Under the pieces are notes generated by a model that did not search any database, had not been told where the DNA came from, and saw only the letters and a list, made by a program, of their open reading frames with translations. The translations under genes were made by a program, and so were the position numbers. From assembly GCA_900105225.1 (NCBI GenBank), contig LT629764.1, positions 2,931,501 to 2,995,500 of the forward strand: a DNA stretch of 64,000 nucleotides, written 5' to 3'. Every line of letters starts with the position of its first letter. The stretch's first letter is position 1. This document shows, piece by piece, positions 46,053 to 55,408 of the stretch. Source of the stretch: Paenibacillaceae bacterium GAS479 (GTDB taxonomy: Bacteria; Bacillota; Bacilli; Paenibacillales; Paenibacillaceae).

Positions 46053-47057
46053 ATGCTAAGCAAGGATATCGGGATTGACTTGGGCACTGCCAATGTGTCC
46101 ATTCATGTAAAAGGGAAGGGCGTTGTGCTTGATGAGCCCTCCGTTGTCGCTGTGGAAACCGACACCCGCCGGGTGCTGGCGGTCGGCGAAGAGGCCTACC
46201 GTATGGTCGGACGGACGCCGGGCAATATCGTGGCCATCCGTCCGCTGCGTGACGGAGTTATCGCTGATTTTGAGATCACCGAAATGATGCTTAAGGCATT
46301 CATCGACCGCATCGGCGGGCGGAGCTGGTACAGCCGCCCGCGTATTCTTATCTGTGCGCCGACTAATATCACCTCTGTGGAGCAGAAGGCGATCCGCCAG
46401 GCTGCTGAGCGTTGCGGCGCTCGCGAGGTTTATATGGAAGAAGAACCTAAGGCGGCGGCCATCGGGGCTGGTATGGATATTTATCAGCCAAGCGGCAATA
46501 TGGTCGTAGACATCGGCGGCGGCACGACGGATGTCGCCGTGCTGTCGATGGGCGATATCGTCACCTCCTCCTCCATTAAGGTGGCTGGCGATACTTTCGA
46601 TTCCGATATCGCACGTTATATCAAGGCGAAGTATAAGCTCCTGATCGGAGAGCGGACAAGCGAGGAGATCAAGATCCGGATCGGCTCGGTATATTCCGGA
46701 GCCCGCAATGATTCTATCGATATTCGGGGCCGCGATATGGTAACTGGATTACCGCGCACGATCAGTATCCACTCGGATGAAATACGCGAGGCTTTGTCTG
46801 ATTCGGTGGCGGCGATTGTGACAGCTGCCAAGTTCGTACTGGAGCAGACTCCGCCCGAGCTGTCGGCGGACATTATTGACCGCGGTGTTATTTTGACAGG
46901 TGGAGGCGCGTTGTTGGATGGGCTCGATCTACTACTTGCTAACGAGCTCAAGGTTCCAGTATTGATCGCCGAGGACCCGATGCACTGCGTCGTTAAAGGT
47001 ACTGGCTTCATGCTTGATCATCTGGATCGCATATCCCGCAAAAAATCCCGGTTTTAA
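46053..47057 (+). CDS. mbl: MreB-like actin Mbl
   Basis: 334 aa. Bacterial actin that guides lateral wall synthesis along the membrane. ATP-binding blocks DIGIDLGTANVSIHVKGKG, VVDIGGGTTDVAVLS and LTGGGALLDGLD are intact, and EEEPKAAAIGAG is typical of MreB-type proteins. I call it Mbl from its position between spoIIID and flhO, as in B. subtilis; from sequence alone MreB or MreBH is not excluded. Confidence 0.92.
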   Translation: MLSKDIGIDLGTANVSIHVKGKGVVLDEPSVVAVETDTRRVLAVGEEAYRMVGRTPGNIVAIRPLRDGVIADFEITEMMLKAFIDRIGGRSWYSRPRILICAPTNITSVEQKAIRQAAERCGAREVYMEEEPKAAAIGAGMDIYQPSGNMVVDIGGGTTDVAVLSMGDIVTSSSIKVAGDTFDSDIARYIKAKYKLLIGERTSEEIKIRIGSVYSGARNDSIDIRGRDMVTGLPRTISIHSDEIREALSDSVAAIVTAAKFVLEQTPPELSADIIDRGVILTGGGALLDGLDLLLANELKVPVLIAEDPMHCVVKGTGFMLDHLDRISRKKSRF

Positions 47058-47086
47058 TCTTATCCCGAGTCCGGGACTCCCGCTTG

Positions 47087-47112
47087 GCCGCTGCTTGAAG
47101 CAGCGGCTTTTT
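47087..47112 (+). terminator. Terminator after mbl
   Basis: Nine-bp stem GCCGCTGCT (47087-47095) with AGCAGCGGC (47099-47107), TGA loop, then TTTTT. Confidence 0.85.
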
Positions 47113-47227
47113 GCTGATTTCATCCTACATAATAATATGGCTTGCGCGTACAGATGGTTGCGAGTCCTATTCAGGATGGCTGCTGGAATGCCGATATAAA
47201 GAGCAGATAATTGCAAGGAGGATTCCG

Positions 47228-48088
47228 ATGCTCAGAGGAATGTATACGGCGGCGGCAGGCATGATCGCCCAGCAGCGCGTCCATGATACCGCAACGACCA
47301 ATATCGCAAACCTGAACACGGCCGGCTACAAGGCCACCAACGCGCTGAACCGCTCCTTCCCGGAGATGCTCTTGTCCTTAAGCGGCAAGAACGATCTGCC
47401 TGTGAAGCAGATCGGACGGATCAGCACAGGCGTGCTGGCCGAGGAGAGCATCGCCCTCCAAATCCAGGGCGACTTGAATAAAACAGACAGTCCTTCCGAC
47501 TTCGCACTTGTGTCGGAGATTCCTGTACCAGGCGTCGTCTTCGACGCCTCCGGCAAATCGGTAGCGGAAGACGGTACGGTAACCTATCGTCCACAAGCTT
47601 ACTTCACCGTTTTGAATGAGGATGGCGAAGTGCGTTATACGCGTGGCGGCGAGTTCAGCCTTACGGATGAAGGCGCACTTGTAACGTCGAGCGGCTCACC
47701 GGTGCTGGGAGCGAACAACGAGCCTATTGTATTCCCGCGTGGGACGAGCTTGGAATCGCTGAAGCTGGACGGGAATTATCGTTTCCTGGATGCAGCCGGC
47801 GGTGACACGGGTCAATCGCTGCTCATTACGCGGATCGATCGGGTCAATGATCTCGTCCGTGAAGGAGACGGCAAGTTCCGGTTGAACGGCGAAGGAGGCA
47901 CCGCGGCAGTTGTGCCTGGAGAAGGTGTTGAGGTGCGGCAAGGTTATACGGAGCGTTCCAACGTGGATCCTTCGGGGACGATGCTGAACATCATGGGTGC
48001 AATGCGTGCTTATGAGGCCAACCAAAAGGTAATTCAATTCTATGATAAGAGTCTTGAGAAAGCCGCCAATGAGATCGGACGAGTGTAA
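47228..48088 (+). CDS. flhO: Flagellar hook-basal body protein FlhO
   Basis: 286 aa. The ATG at 47228 follows AAGGAGGATTCCG; the frame upstream runs over the terminator and is not coding. N-terminal rod motif MLRGMYTAAAGMIAQQRVHDTATTNIANLNTAGYK and C-terminal block YTERSNVDPSGTMLNIMGAMRAYEANQK define the FlgE/F/G family. It probably forms part of the rod. A partner, flhP, follows 14 bp later. Confidence 0.92.
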   Translation: MLRGMYTAAAGMIAQQRVHDTATTNIANLNTAGYKATNALNRSFPEMLLSLSGKNDLPVKQIGRISTGVLAEESIALQIQGDLNKTDSPSDFALVSEIPVPGVVFDASGKSVAEDGTVTYRPQAYFTVLNEDGEVRYTRGGEFSLTDEGALVTSSGSPVLGANNEPIVFPRGTSLESLKLDGNYRFLDAAGGDTGQSLLITRIDRVNDLVREGDGKFRLNGEGGTAAVVPGEGVEVRQGYTERSNVDPSGTMLNIMGAMRAYEANQKVIQFYDKSLEKAANEIGRV

Positions 48089-48102
48089 AAGGAGGGTAAT
48101 CG

Positions 48103-48954
48103 GTGAATAATTCCATTATTAATGCAACAGTGTCGATGAACGCCCTACAGCAACGTCTTGATCTGCTGGCGGAAAATATGGCTAATGTGAACACGGCGGG
48201 TTACAAGCGCAAAGAGGCAACCTTCCAGGATTTGCTTACCAATGCCAAACAGCAGCCGGAGCCGTTCCGCAAGGATGGCCGCGTCAGCCCGCTTGGCTAT
48301 AATCAGGGCTGGGGTACTCGCTTCATCCAGCAAGGTCCAGATATGACACAAGGCTCCTTGAAGCAAACAGGAACCTCCACCGATCTGGCGCTGGATGGCA
48401 ACGCACTTTTTGTCGTTGATTCAGACGGTAACGGGGGGCGCGGTTATACTCGCAGCGGGGCGTTTCAGTTGACGGTAAACGGCCAGGGTGATACGATACT
48501 GGCGACAGACACTGGGTATCCGGTCCTGGGCCAGGTGCCGGTGCAAACCCCGAATGGCGTCGTTTTACGCGAGAGATCAATTGTCGTCCCAGAGGGCGTG
48601 TCCCTGCAGATCAGTAACGAAGGTGTTATCGAAGGGATTCGGGCTGACGGTACCCGGACGAGGCTCGGAACGCTGACGTTGGTTCAACCTACCCGTCCAG
48701 ATGCACTAGTTGCGGTGGCGGATAATCTGTTTGCGGTACCTGCCGATGTTGATGCTGCTGATATTCTGGCTCCGGTTGTGGCCGGCGTAGAGAGCGGAGT
48801 TGCCGTTCGACAAGGTTTTATCGAGCAATCTAATGTAGATCTAGTCGAGGAAATGACCGAACTTCTTAGTGTTCAGCGGGCTTATCAGTTGAGCGCCAGG
48901 GCATTGTCTTCGGCGGATAATATGGCCGGCTTGGCCAACAATATGCGCGCCTGA
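48103..48954 (+). CDS. flhP: Flagellar hook-basal body protein FlhP
   Basis: 283 aa, GTG start after GGAGGGTAATCG. N terminus with SMNALQQRLDLLAENMANVNTAGYKRKE and C terminus with QSNVDLVEEMTELLSVQRAYQLSARAL, the FlgF/FlgG signatures. With FlhO it makes the flagellar rod in Bacillales. The gene pair after mbl is the conserved arrangement. Confidence 0.92.
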   Translation: MNNSIINATVSMNALQQRLDLLAENMANVNTAGYKRKEATFQDLLTNAKQQPEPFRKDGRVSPLGYNQGWGTRFIQQGPDMTQGSLKQTGTSTDLALDGNALFVVDSDGNGGRGYTRSGAFQLTVNGQGDTILATDTGYPVLGQVPVQTPNGVVLRERSIVVPEGVSLQISNEGVIEGIRADGTRTRLGTLTLVQPTRPDALVAVADNLFAVPADVDAADILAPVVAGVESGVAVRQGFIEQSNVDLVEEMTELLSVQRAYQLSARALSSADNMAGLANNMRA

Positions 48955-49068
48955 TTCTTCCTTCCTGCAGTATGACGGACGGTTGGATTCAGCCGCGCTG
49001 TCATAGACCTGGGTAGTGATCGGCTGATGAACGGGCCGAAACACTTATACCCATGCGGAGTAAGGATG

Positions 49069-49386
49069 ATGAAGATGACTAATGATACACAATTTTCAAA
49101 TAGTGAAGCGTCAAGTCCCCGAGGCAGCGAAGAGAGTAAGGCCTCAGGCAAGCAAGCCTCCACGGGCAATGCTCGGAAGTCCGCTTCCGGCGCTAAATCC
49201 AAGAAGACCAGCCGCTTTACCCCTTGGTGGTTCGCCCGCAAGCTGATCGTGCTTGCATTGTTCGTAGGCGCGCTAATGGGAGGTCTTTATCTCGGATTTG
49301 CTGTATTGGGAGGCGGGACGATGTCTGACGCTTTCGATGTCTCCACCTACAAGCATGTTTTTGATCTCGTATTCTCGGATTCCTAG
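49069..49386 (+). CDS. EpuA-like small membrane protein
   Basis: 105 aa from the ATG at 49069, eight bases after GGAG; the ATG one codon earlier and another two codons later are alternatives. The first 50 residues are polar, Ser/Lys-rich; one membrane helix (about 60-80, LIVLALFVGALMGGLYLGFAV) is followed by a short outer tail ending in YKHVFDLVF. This matches EpuA-type proteins, often labelled RNA polymerase subunit beta by error of context. The function is not established. Terminators follow. Confidence 0.7.
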   Translation: MKMTNDTQFSNSEASSPRGSEESKASGKQASTGNARKSASGAKSKKTSRFTPWWFARKLIVLALFVGALMGGLYLGFAVLGGGTMSDAFDVSTYKHVFDLVFSDS

Positions 49387-49388
49387 AG

Positions 49389-49420
49389 AAGCCGGTTCCT
49401 TCGCGGAGCCGGTTTTTTTG
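49389..49420 (+). terminator. Terminator after the EpuA-like gene
   Basis: AAGCCGGTTCC (49389-49399) pairs with GGAGCCGGTTT (49405-49415) with two G-U pairs, then seven T. Confidence 0.8.
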
Positions 49421-49471
49421 TTAACGGTAATGAACTTCCCTCATTCTGAACATAAGCTGGATGAGCAAAAT

Positions 49472-49512
49472 GGGAGGAGACTGAGCCAAGCTCAGCTTCC
49501 TCCCGTCTTTTT
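49472..49512 (+). terminator. Second terminator-like hairpin
   Basis: GGGAGGA with TCCTCCC and CTGAG with CTCAG, ending GTCTTTTTG. The following bases 49513-49883 show no gene I can support; a 74-codon frame there lacks a binding site. Confidence 0.65.
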
Positions 49513-49883
49513 GTGGAACTCCTAGAAGCTTAGTGAAAAGTGTCCGCTGCGCCAAGGATCGGCCCTCCGATCGCTCTTGAACTCAGATTTCCTTGAACTT
49601 AACCTCATATAGAGGTGGAAATCCGACTTCAAATGCGAACGCTATCGCTATCGCTTCTCCAGGCTCGACCTTTTGCTTCGCTCCTTTTTCTTACTAGCTT
49701 CCTAGACCAAGCCGCGATGCATTCGGATTTAGCGAAAGCTCCTGTCGTACCGCTTTTCAGCTGCCTCAGCTCGGCCATTCGGGCCCTAACGGAACTCAGA
49801 GAACTTATTTGCCTCAAACACAGGGTTCAACTCAGCTAACGGGTCTGATCAACCTAAATCGGGTATGAATTTCTTGCCACCGT

Positions 49884-49938
49884 TAAAAAATTAAGGGCCG
49901 TCCATAAGCCATCTAACGATGACTTAGGAACGGCCCTT
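49884..49938 (-). terminator. Terminator of the Big2-repeat gene
   Basis: Minus-strand stem from AAGGGCCGTTCC (49938-49927) and GGACGGCCCTT (49903-49893), followed by TAATTTTTTAAC. Confidence 0.75.
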
Positions 49939-50035
49939 GAAGATAGGGCAAGCGGATCGCCGTCTGCCCGCGCCCGTCTGCCTAAATAGTGATCAAGTCG
50001 TTGACCTTTGAATCTTGTCGTAGCGGTCTAACACT

Positions 50036-52204
50036 CTACTTCACAGTTACACGCGCGGTAACCGATTTGCCTTCGAATACCGCCTTAATCGTGGCTGTAC
50101 CTTTGGCTGTGGCGGTTACGATGCCTGATTGCGTGACAGAGGCTACGCCTTCACGGCTGGATGACCAGACGGAGGTAGCGTTCACTTCGAGGAACGTTCC
50201 ATTGTCGTAATAAGCTTTCAACTTCAGTTGAGCTTCGGCTCCAGGTGCGAGCTTCAAGCTTCTTTCCGACAGCACGAGGCTTTTCAGCTTTGGCTTCACG
50301 GCGAGGGAAACGGAGACGGATTTACCTTGGTAAGTTCCGGTAATTTTAGCGGTGCCCAGCTTCAACGCCTTGATCGAGCCGCTGCGTACGCTGGCGATGT
50401 CTTCATTGTCTACGCTCCACTCCATGCGGGTGGTGAGTGTGACAGCGGTGCCGCTTTTGTATGTGCCGGTTACTTTGACCGACTTGCTGCGGGTTGGATT
50501 CAGCGTCAGGGAAGCTGCATCAACCGTCAGCTTGATAATTTCCTCTTCAATCGTTACCGGGATGGTAATGGTTTTGCCAAGGAAGGTTGCGGTAAGAGTT
50601 GTCTTGGATGGGGCCAAGCCGCGCATTGTCGTATCGAGCACGAGCAAGTTGCTACCCGCCGCTTTCCATTCCGCCTTGGCGGTGACATCCTCTTCGACTC
50701 CGTTTGTGTAAGTTACGGTCAGAGTCGGCAGTGCCGTTTCCTTGCCAATAATGAGCGAGACGCTCTTCTTGTCGGACAGCAGTACAAGTGGTTTGGCATT
50801 CACTTCAAAAGGAATCTCTACGGACAGCTCGTTCAAGGAAGCCTTCAGCACGGTGCTGCCGGCTTTCTTGGCGATCCATTTGCCGTCTTTAATCTCAAGC
50901 ACATCCGAACTGCTAGAGCTCCAGTTCACGAGTTTGGTTACATTGAACTCCGCATCGTCGAGCCCAACTGCCGTCACGACTGGCAGCGACTTCGTCTCGT
51001 CGAGGATAGCGGTCAATTTCTCTTCTTCGGTCTTTATGCTCACGGCCGTTGGATACACCGTTACATTGAGCGAGCGGCTGACGCCCTTGTACTCGGCCTT
51101 AATCGTAGAGGTTCCTGGCGCCTTCGGCGTAACAAGACCGCCGTCAGCTGTAGCTACGTATATCTCAGAGGTCGTCCAAGTAGCTTGGGAGGTTACATCC
51201 TGAGAGCTGCCTGATGCGCTCGGAATAGAGGCGCCGATCTGCACGGGCGTGTTGGACAGCAGGAGATGCAGCTCGGCCGACGGAGTAAGCTTCAGCACCT
51301 CGTATGGCTGACGGACGACTACCTTAACGGAGGTGGAAACGCCATACAGCGAAGCGGTGATCGTCGCCATGCCTGGGCCGACAGGTGTGATAACACCTTT
51401 TTTATCGACTTTGACGATTGTCGCAGATGAGCTGCTCCATTCGACCTTATCGGTCACATCGATCGGCGTTCCGCCATTAATTGGCTCAGCCGTTACACTG
51501 AGACTAGTTGTTGCCCCACCGGTTTCAAGTTGGACCAGGGTGGCTTCCGAGAGAGTAAGCGATTTGTAAGGTGATTCTGCGGTTATGACTGTAGTGGTCG
51601 ATACGCCGCGGTAGGCGGCTTTGATTGTCGTTTTGCCTGCAGCAAGAATTTCGATTTTACCGTCTGTTACCTTGGCGACGGAAGCATCGGAGCTCGTCCA
51701 GTCCGCCGCGTCCGTAAGATCGGTTGATTGAGTTTCCTTGAAGCCATGAGCGGTAAAATTCAGCTCATCGCCGACCAATGCTTTCAGCGTAGATGGCACG
51801 ACTTCGCCACCGGCGTTCTGAAGCTGCAGCTTGCTGTACGGGTAGGAGACCGTGACGACAACGCTTGCGGAATAACCGTTGTATTTCCCGGTAATTGTCG
51901 CTTTACCAGCAGCGACTGGCGTCAGCACGCCATTGGTTACCTTAAGCACAGAGGAGAGGGTTGTTGTCCAGGTAGCAAGCGTAGTGACGTCTTTTTTGGC
52001 AGAAGATCCTGAATAAGAGGCCCACAACACGAGGGAATAAGGGTCATCCCCGTAAGCGAGGGACAGGCTGGAGCCGGAATCGAGCGTGACAGAGGAGACA
52101 ACATCTTCAGCATGCGCCGCAGGAACCAGCAGGGAGAGGGCCAGCACGGCCGACAGCAGCAGCGACAGCAATGTGCGGCTGCGCGGTGTAACGCGTTGGG
52201 ACAA
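50036..52204 (-). CDS. Secreted protein of about eight Big2 (Ig-like) domains
   Basis: 722 aa from a TTG at 52204, eight bases after AAAGGAG; a GTG three codons earlier lies in that site. Residues 1-33 are a signal peptide ending AHA. The rest is about eight repeats of 80-90 residues. Each has a V-T-x-x-A-x-W-S-S-S or W-T-T core and a V-T-P-x-A-x-G-T-A-T-I-x-A-x-Y-x-G closing motif, as in bacterial Ig-like group 2 domains. There is no SLH, sortase or membrane anchor, so it is released or held by contacts in the wall. Such domains act as spacers or adhesins. It is transcribed alone, opposite to its neighbours. Confidence 0.88.
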   Translation of the reverse strand: MSQRVTPRSRTLLSLLLSAVLALSLLVPAAHAEDVVSSVTLDSGSSLSLAYGDDPYSLVLWASYSGSSAKKDVTTLATWTTTLSSVLKVTNGVLTPVAAGKATITGKYNGYSASVVVTVSYPYSKLQLQNAGGEVVPSTLKALVGDELNFTAHGFKETQSTDLTDAADWTSSDASVAKVTDGKIEILAAGKTTIKAAYRGVSTTTVITAESPYKSLTLSEATLVQLETGGATTSLSVTAEPINGGTPIDVTDKVEWSSSSATIVKVDKKGVITPVGPGMATITASLYGVSTSVKVVVRQPYEVLKLTPSAELHLLLSNTPVQIGASIPSASGSSQDVTSQATWTTSEIYVATADGGLVTPKAPGTSTIKAEYKGVSRSLNVTVYPTAVSIKTEEEKLTAILDETKSLPVVTAVGLDDAEFNVTKLVNWSSSSSDVLEIKDGKWIAKKAGSTVLKASLNELSVEIPFEVNAKPLVLLSDKKSVSLIIGKETALPTLTVTYTNGVEEDVTAKAEWKAAGSNLLVLDTTMRGLAPSKTTLTATFLGKTITIPVTIEEEIIKLTVDAASLTLNPTRSKSVKVTGTYKSGTAVTLTTRMEWSVDNEDIASVRSGSIKALKLGTAKITGTYQGKSVSVSLAVKPKLKSLVLSERSLKLAPGAEAQLKLKAYYDNGTFLEVNATSVWSSSREGVASVTQSGIVTATAKGTATIKAVFEGKSVTARVTVK

Positions 52205-52353
52205 CAGAGACACTCCTTTTTCATCGAGATAGGGTAGGTGCCAGGATAGCGAAAATTTGTTAGGTTAGGCCATTACCTGGTCGGAATATAGTCTTTAACG
52301 GCATCTCGATGCGGAAATTGTAGGGAAAGGTTGGAAAATAGGAAGTGTGGCGG

Positions 52354-52710
52354 TTTTTTTTTTGCCTATCGGGAGGTATAATAACGGAGGTATATACATA
52401 GGCCTTGCGGCAGGGAAAACAGGCTTGCAGGCATTGTGGATTGGGTCGGCCAGCTAGGAAAGAGTGTGACGCCTGGAGGTCCGCAATCGCTGCTGCTCTT
52501 TATTAGCTAGGGCGGCTAAACCGCAACGACAAAAGGGACAGGCCCCGCGGATCTTCGGTCCGCATGAGCCTGCCCCTTATCTCAACCCTCGCGACCTGCA
52601 GGCTCGCGGGGGACAGCCATAGTGTAACCCTGGCAGCCGCTTTCCATGCGGATGAAGTGCGGGGTTCATCAGAAGAAGTTCATTTTTCCTCTGGGAGGAG
52701 TATTAAATTG
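52354..52710 (+). promoter_or_regulatory. Promoter and structured leader of fabZ
   Basis: TATAAT (52377-52382) is a good -10; the -35 is only a T-tract. The leader of about 320 nt contains the hairpin GGGACAGGC...GCCTGCCCC with inner GCGGA/TCCGC (52535-52576), and a second GC-rich stem near 52589-52611. Neither is followed by a T-run. No FapR operator was recognised. The rest of the gap from 52205 to 52353 shows nothing. Confidence 0.4.
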
Positions 52711-53139
52711 ATGAATATTAATGAAATCATGGAAGTCATTCCACATCGCCAGCCTTTTCTGCTGGTAGACCGAATTCTTGAGGTAGAGGAGGGCGTGCGT
52801 GCCGTCGGTATCAAAAATGTATCGATGAACGAGCCCTTTTTCGCCGGACATTTCCCTGGTTTCCCGGTCATGCCGGGTGTGCTGATTACCGAGGCGCTGG
52901 CCCAGGTAGGCGCGGTGGCAATCCTCAAAGTGGATGCAAATCGTGGCAAAATCGGCATGCTTGCCGGTATCGATGAATTCCGTTTCCGGGGACAGGTCGT
53001 TCCTGGCGATACGCTGCGACTAGAGGTAGAAATTATTCGCCTGAAGGGCATTATCGGCAAGGGTAAGGCGACGGCCAGCGTGGACGGCAAAGTTGTAGCC
53101 GAAGGTGTCATCATGTTCGCTCTTACAGACGCCAAATAA
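52711..53139 (+). CDS. fabZ: 3-hydroxyacyl-[acyl-carrier-protein] dehydratase FabZ
   Basis: 142 aa. The ATG at 52711 follows GGGAGGAGTATTAAATTG and gives the family start [20 protein letters not shown]; a much longer frame upstream runs through the leader. Dehydrates beta-hydroxyacyl-ACP in fatty acid elongation. The catalytic His is in [22 protein letters not shown] with the partner Glu. In B. subtilis fabZ (ywpB) lies in the same neighbourhood after flhOP. Confidence 0.96.
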   Translation: MNINEIMEVIPHRQPFLLVDRILEVEEGVRAVGIKNVSMNEPFFAGHFPGFPVMPGVLITEALAQVGAVAILKVDANRGKIGMLAGIDEFRFRGQVVPGDTLRLEVEIIRLKGIIGKGKATASVDGKVVAEGVIMFALTDAK

Positions 53140-53155
53140 ACCAATAGAAGTGCGT

Positions 53156-53321
53156 GTTCAAAAAGGTCGCCAATGGGCACCGAGAAGGTTGTATGAACGG
53201 GAAGAAGGAGGAGCAGAGTGTAGGCAAATCTACATGAGCACCGGACTTTGAAGGTGAATACAAGATTCGATGTCGAGTTCGCTTCCTGGTTTACATCGTG
53301 ATCAATGGTGGCCTTTTGAAC
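53156..53321 (+). repeat. Interspersed inverted-repeat element, copy 1
   Basis: 166 bp. It starts GTTCAAAAAGGTCGCCAATG and ends in ATTGGTGGCC-TTTTGAAC when read as its complementing end, so the ends form an imperfect inverted repeat of about 20 bp. About 85-90 percent of the bases match copy 2 at 55141-55298 by eye. It lies 16 bp after the fabZ stop and has no coding capacity. The form suits a miniature inverted-repeat element (MITE-like). Confidence 0.85.
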
Positions 53322-53409
53322 AACCTCTAAAACCATCTGGAAAACCAACTCGTCTATTGGGTAAAGAGCACCTGCGGACGTGATAAAGAGACAAGGGAGA
53401 GATCGACTG

Positions 53410-55119
53410 ATGTCCGTAACGGAAATCGCATCCGAACGCTACCAAGCTTGGTTGAATGATCCACTGATCGACGAGGCGACTAAAGCCGAACTACGCAGCA
53501 TTGCCGGTGATGAAAAAGAAATTACCGATCGTTTTTATCGCGATTTGGAGTTTGGTACAGGTGGTCTACGCGGCGTTATGGGTGCCGGTACGAACCGTCT
53601 CAATGCCTACACCGTAGGTAAAGCGACTCAAGGGCTGGGAAATTGGCTGTTGGCTCAAAACGATAAACCATCCGTCGTCATTGCCCATGATTCCCGCAAC
53701 AACTCTCCTGAATTTACGCTGGAGGCAGCGCTCGTACTGGCCGGTAACGGCATCAAAACGTATCTGTTCCCATCACTTCGCCCAACGCCGCAACTGAGCT
53801 TTGCGGTTCGCGCACTAGGGGCAAGCGGCGGCGTTGTCATCACGGCGAGTCATAATCCACCGGAGTACAACGGTTATAAAGCTTATGGTCCTGAGGGCTG
53901 CCAGCTTGTACCGCATGAGGCGGAGCAAGCGATAGCGGCGATTCAGAAGGTAGCCAGCTTCAGCGAGATCAAGCGGATTAGCCGCGAGGATGCCGAAGCG
54001 CAAGGTCTGTTAGTCTGGCTCGGCGACAAGGAAGATCGCGAGTTTGTGGAGACGGTAGCAGCTCAGAGCTTGAATCGTGATCTGCTGAAACAGGGTGCAG
54101 GCGCGGATCTCAACGTTATTTTCACACCGCTGCACGGTACTGGCAATCATCCTGTGCGCGATGTATTGAAGGAAATCGGCATCTCGAATGTATCCATCGT
54201 GGCGGAACAGGAGCAGCCGGATGGCTACTTCAGCACCGTCAAAAGCCCGAATCCAGAAGAGCGCGAAGCATTCACGCTGGCGATCCGCCAGGCTCAGGAG
54301 CAAGGCGCCGATTTGATTATCGGTACGGATCCCGATGCGGATCGCATGGGTGCAGTCGTCAAGAACAACAAGGGCGAGTATGTTGTGCTTAGCGGCAACC
54401 AATCCGGCGCGATCATGGTGAACTACGTATTGAGTCAGCTCAAAGAGCGCGGTCAGCTTCCGGCCAATGGCGTTGTTATCAAAACGATCGTGACAAGCGA
54501 GATGGGCGCGGACATCGCAAAGGCGCACGGAGCAGAAGTTATCGACACGCTGACAGGCTTCAAATACATCGGTGAGAAAATGACCGAGTTCGAGAAATCC
54601 GGTTCACATACATTCCTTTTTGGTTATGAGGAAAGCTATGGTTACCTGACCGGTACTTACGCCCGGGATAAGGACGCGATTGTGGCCGCGATGCTCATTG
54701 CAGAAGCCGCTGCTTTCTACAAACATCAGGGCAAAACACTTTATGATGTGCTTCTTGAGCTGTACGCACAGTACGGCGCTTATTTGGAAGGACTGGAATC
54801 CCGTACTCTCAAAGGACTTGATGGCGTGCAGAAGATCGGTGCCATCATGGACAGCTTCCGATCGACTCCTCCACAAGAGGCAGCTGGTGTGAAGGTGACG
54901 GAAGTGCTGGATTACAGCCTTGGCCTGGACGGACTCCCGAAGGAGAACGTACTCAAGTATTTACTGGAGGATGGCTCGTGGTTCACGCTTCGTCCATCTG
55001 GAACAGAGCCGAAAATCAAGGTGTACTTCGCGGTACGCAGTGATTCGCAGGATAAGGCAGAAGCTGCATTGGAGTCGTTGCGCTCCTCCGTTATGCAGCG
55101 TGTTGACAGCTTGGCCTAA
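53410..55119 (+). CDS. pgcA: Alpha-phosphoglucomutase / phosphohexomutase
   Basis: 569 aa. The ATG at 53410 follows AAGGGAGAGATCGACTG. Interconverts glucose-6-P and glucose-1-P, supplying UDP-glucose for glycolipids and wall polymers. Phospho-serine Ser147 in TASHNPPEYNGYKAYG, metal loop DPDADR (307-312), sugar-binding GYEESYGY and phosphate-binding RPSGTEPKIKVY are intact. Length matches PgcA (YhxB) of B. subtilis. Two copies of an inverted-repeat element flank the gene in the same orientation. Confidence 0.93.
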   Translation: MSVTEIASERYQAWLNDPLIDEATKAELRSIAGDEKEITDRFYRDLEFGTGGLRGVMGAGTNRLNAYTVGKATQGLGNWLLAQNDKPSVVIAHDSRNNSPEFTLEAALVLAGNGIKTYLFPSLRPTPQLSFAVRALGASGGVVITASHNPPEYNGYKAYGPEGCQLVPHEAEQAIAAIQKVASFSEIKRISREDAEAQGLLVWLGDKEDREFVETVAAQSLNRDLLKQGAGADLNVIFTPLHGTGNHPVRDVLKEIGISNVSIVAEQEQPDGYFSTVKSPNPEEREAFTLAIRQAQEQGADLIIGTDPDADRMGAVVKNNKGEYVVLSGNQSGAIMVNYVLSQLKERGQLPANGVVIKTIVTSEMGADIAKAHGAEVIDTLTGFKYIGEKMTEFEKSGSHTFLFGYEESYGYLTGTYARDKDAIVAAMLIAEAAAFYKHQGKTLYDVLLELYAQYGAYLEGLESRTLKGLDGVQKIGAIMDSFRSTPPQEAAGVKVTEVLDYSLGLDGLPKENVLKYLLEDGSWFTLRPSGTEPKIKVYFAVRSDSQDKAEAALESLRSSVMQRVDSLA

Positions 55120-55140
55120 TCCGCTTCATTTCAAGTGCGA

Positions 55141-55298
55141 GTTCAAAAAGGTCGCGATTGGGCACCGAGAAGGTTGTATGAACGGGAAGAAGGAGGTTGG
55201 CAAGCCTACATGAGCACCGGACTTCGAAGGTGAATACAAGATTCGATGTCGAGTTCGCTTCCTGCTTTACTTCGTGATCAATGGTGGCCTTTTTGAAC
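55141..55298 (+). repeat. Interspersed inverted-repeat element, copy 2
   Basis: 158 bp, starting GTTCAAAAAGG and ending CCTTTTTGAAC, a perfect 11-bp terminal inverted repeat that extends imperfectly to about 20 bp. It lies 21 bp after the pgcA stop. It differs from copy 1 mainly by an 8-bp length change in the middle and scattered substitutions. Both copies are preceded by AAGTGCG and followed by AACCTCT. Confidence 0.85.
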
Positions 55299-55341
55299 AA
55301 CCTCTTCAAGGAATTATCTCGATTATCCGATATTAGTAACA

Positions 55342-55382
55342 GCCGCAGGGCGGGAGCGCGAGGGTGCCCCGCCCTGTGCGGC
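55342..55382 (+). other. GC-rich hairpin before the DUF5693 gene
   Basis: GCCGCAGGGCGGG (55342-55354) pairs with CCCGCCCTGTGCGGC (55368-55382). There is no T-run, and it ends 26 nt before the start codon. Confidence 0.5.
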
Positions 55383-55408
55383 ATTAGTACGAGCAGTTAA
55401 GGGAGCGA

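Noticed and set aside
49615-49839. Possible 74-aa gene
   Set aside because: Neither a ribosome binding site nor a promoter is present, and the composition is unlike the neighbouring genes.
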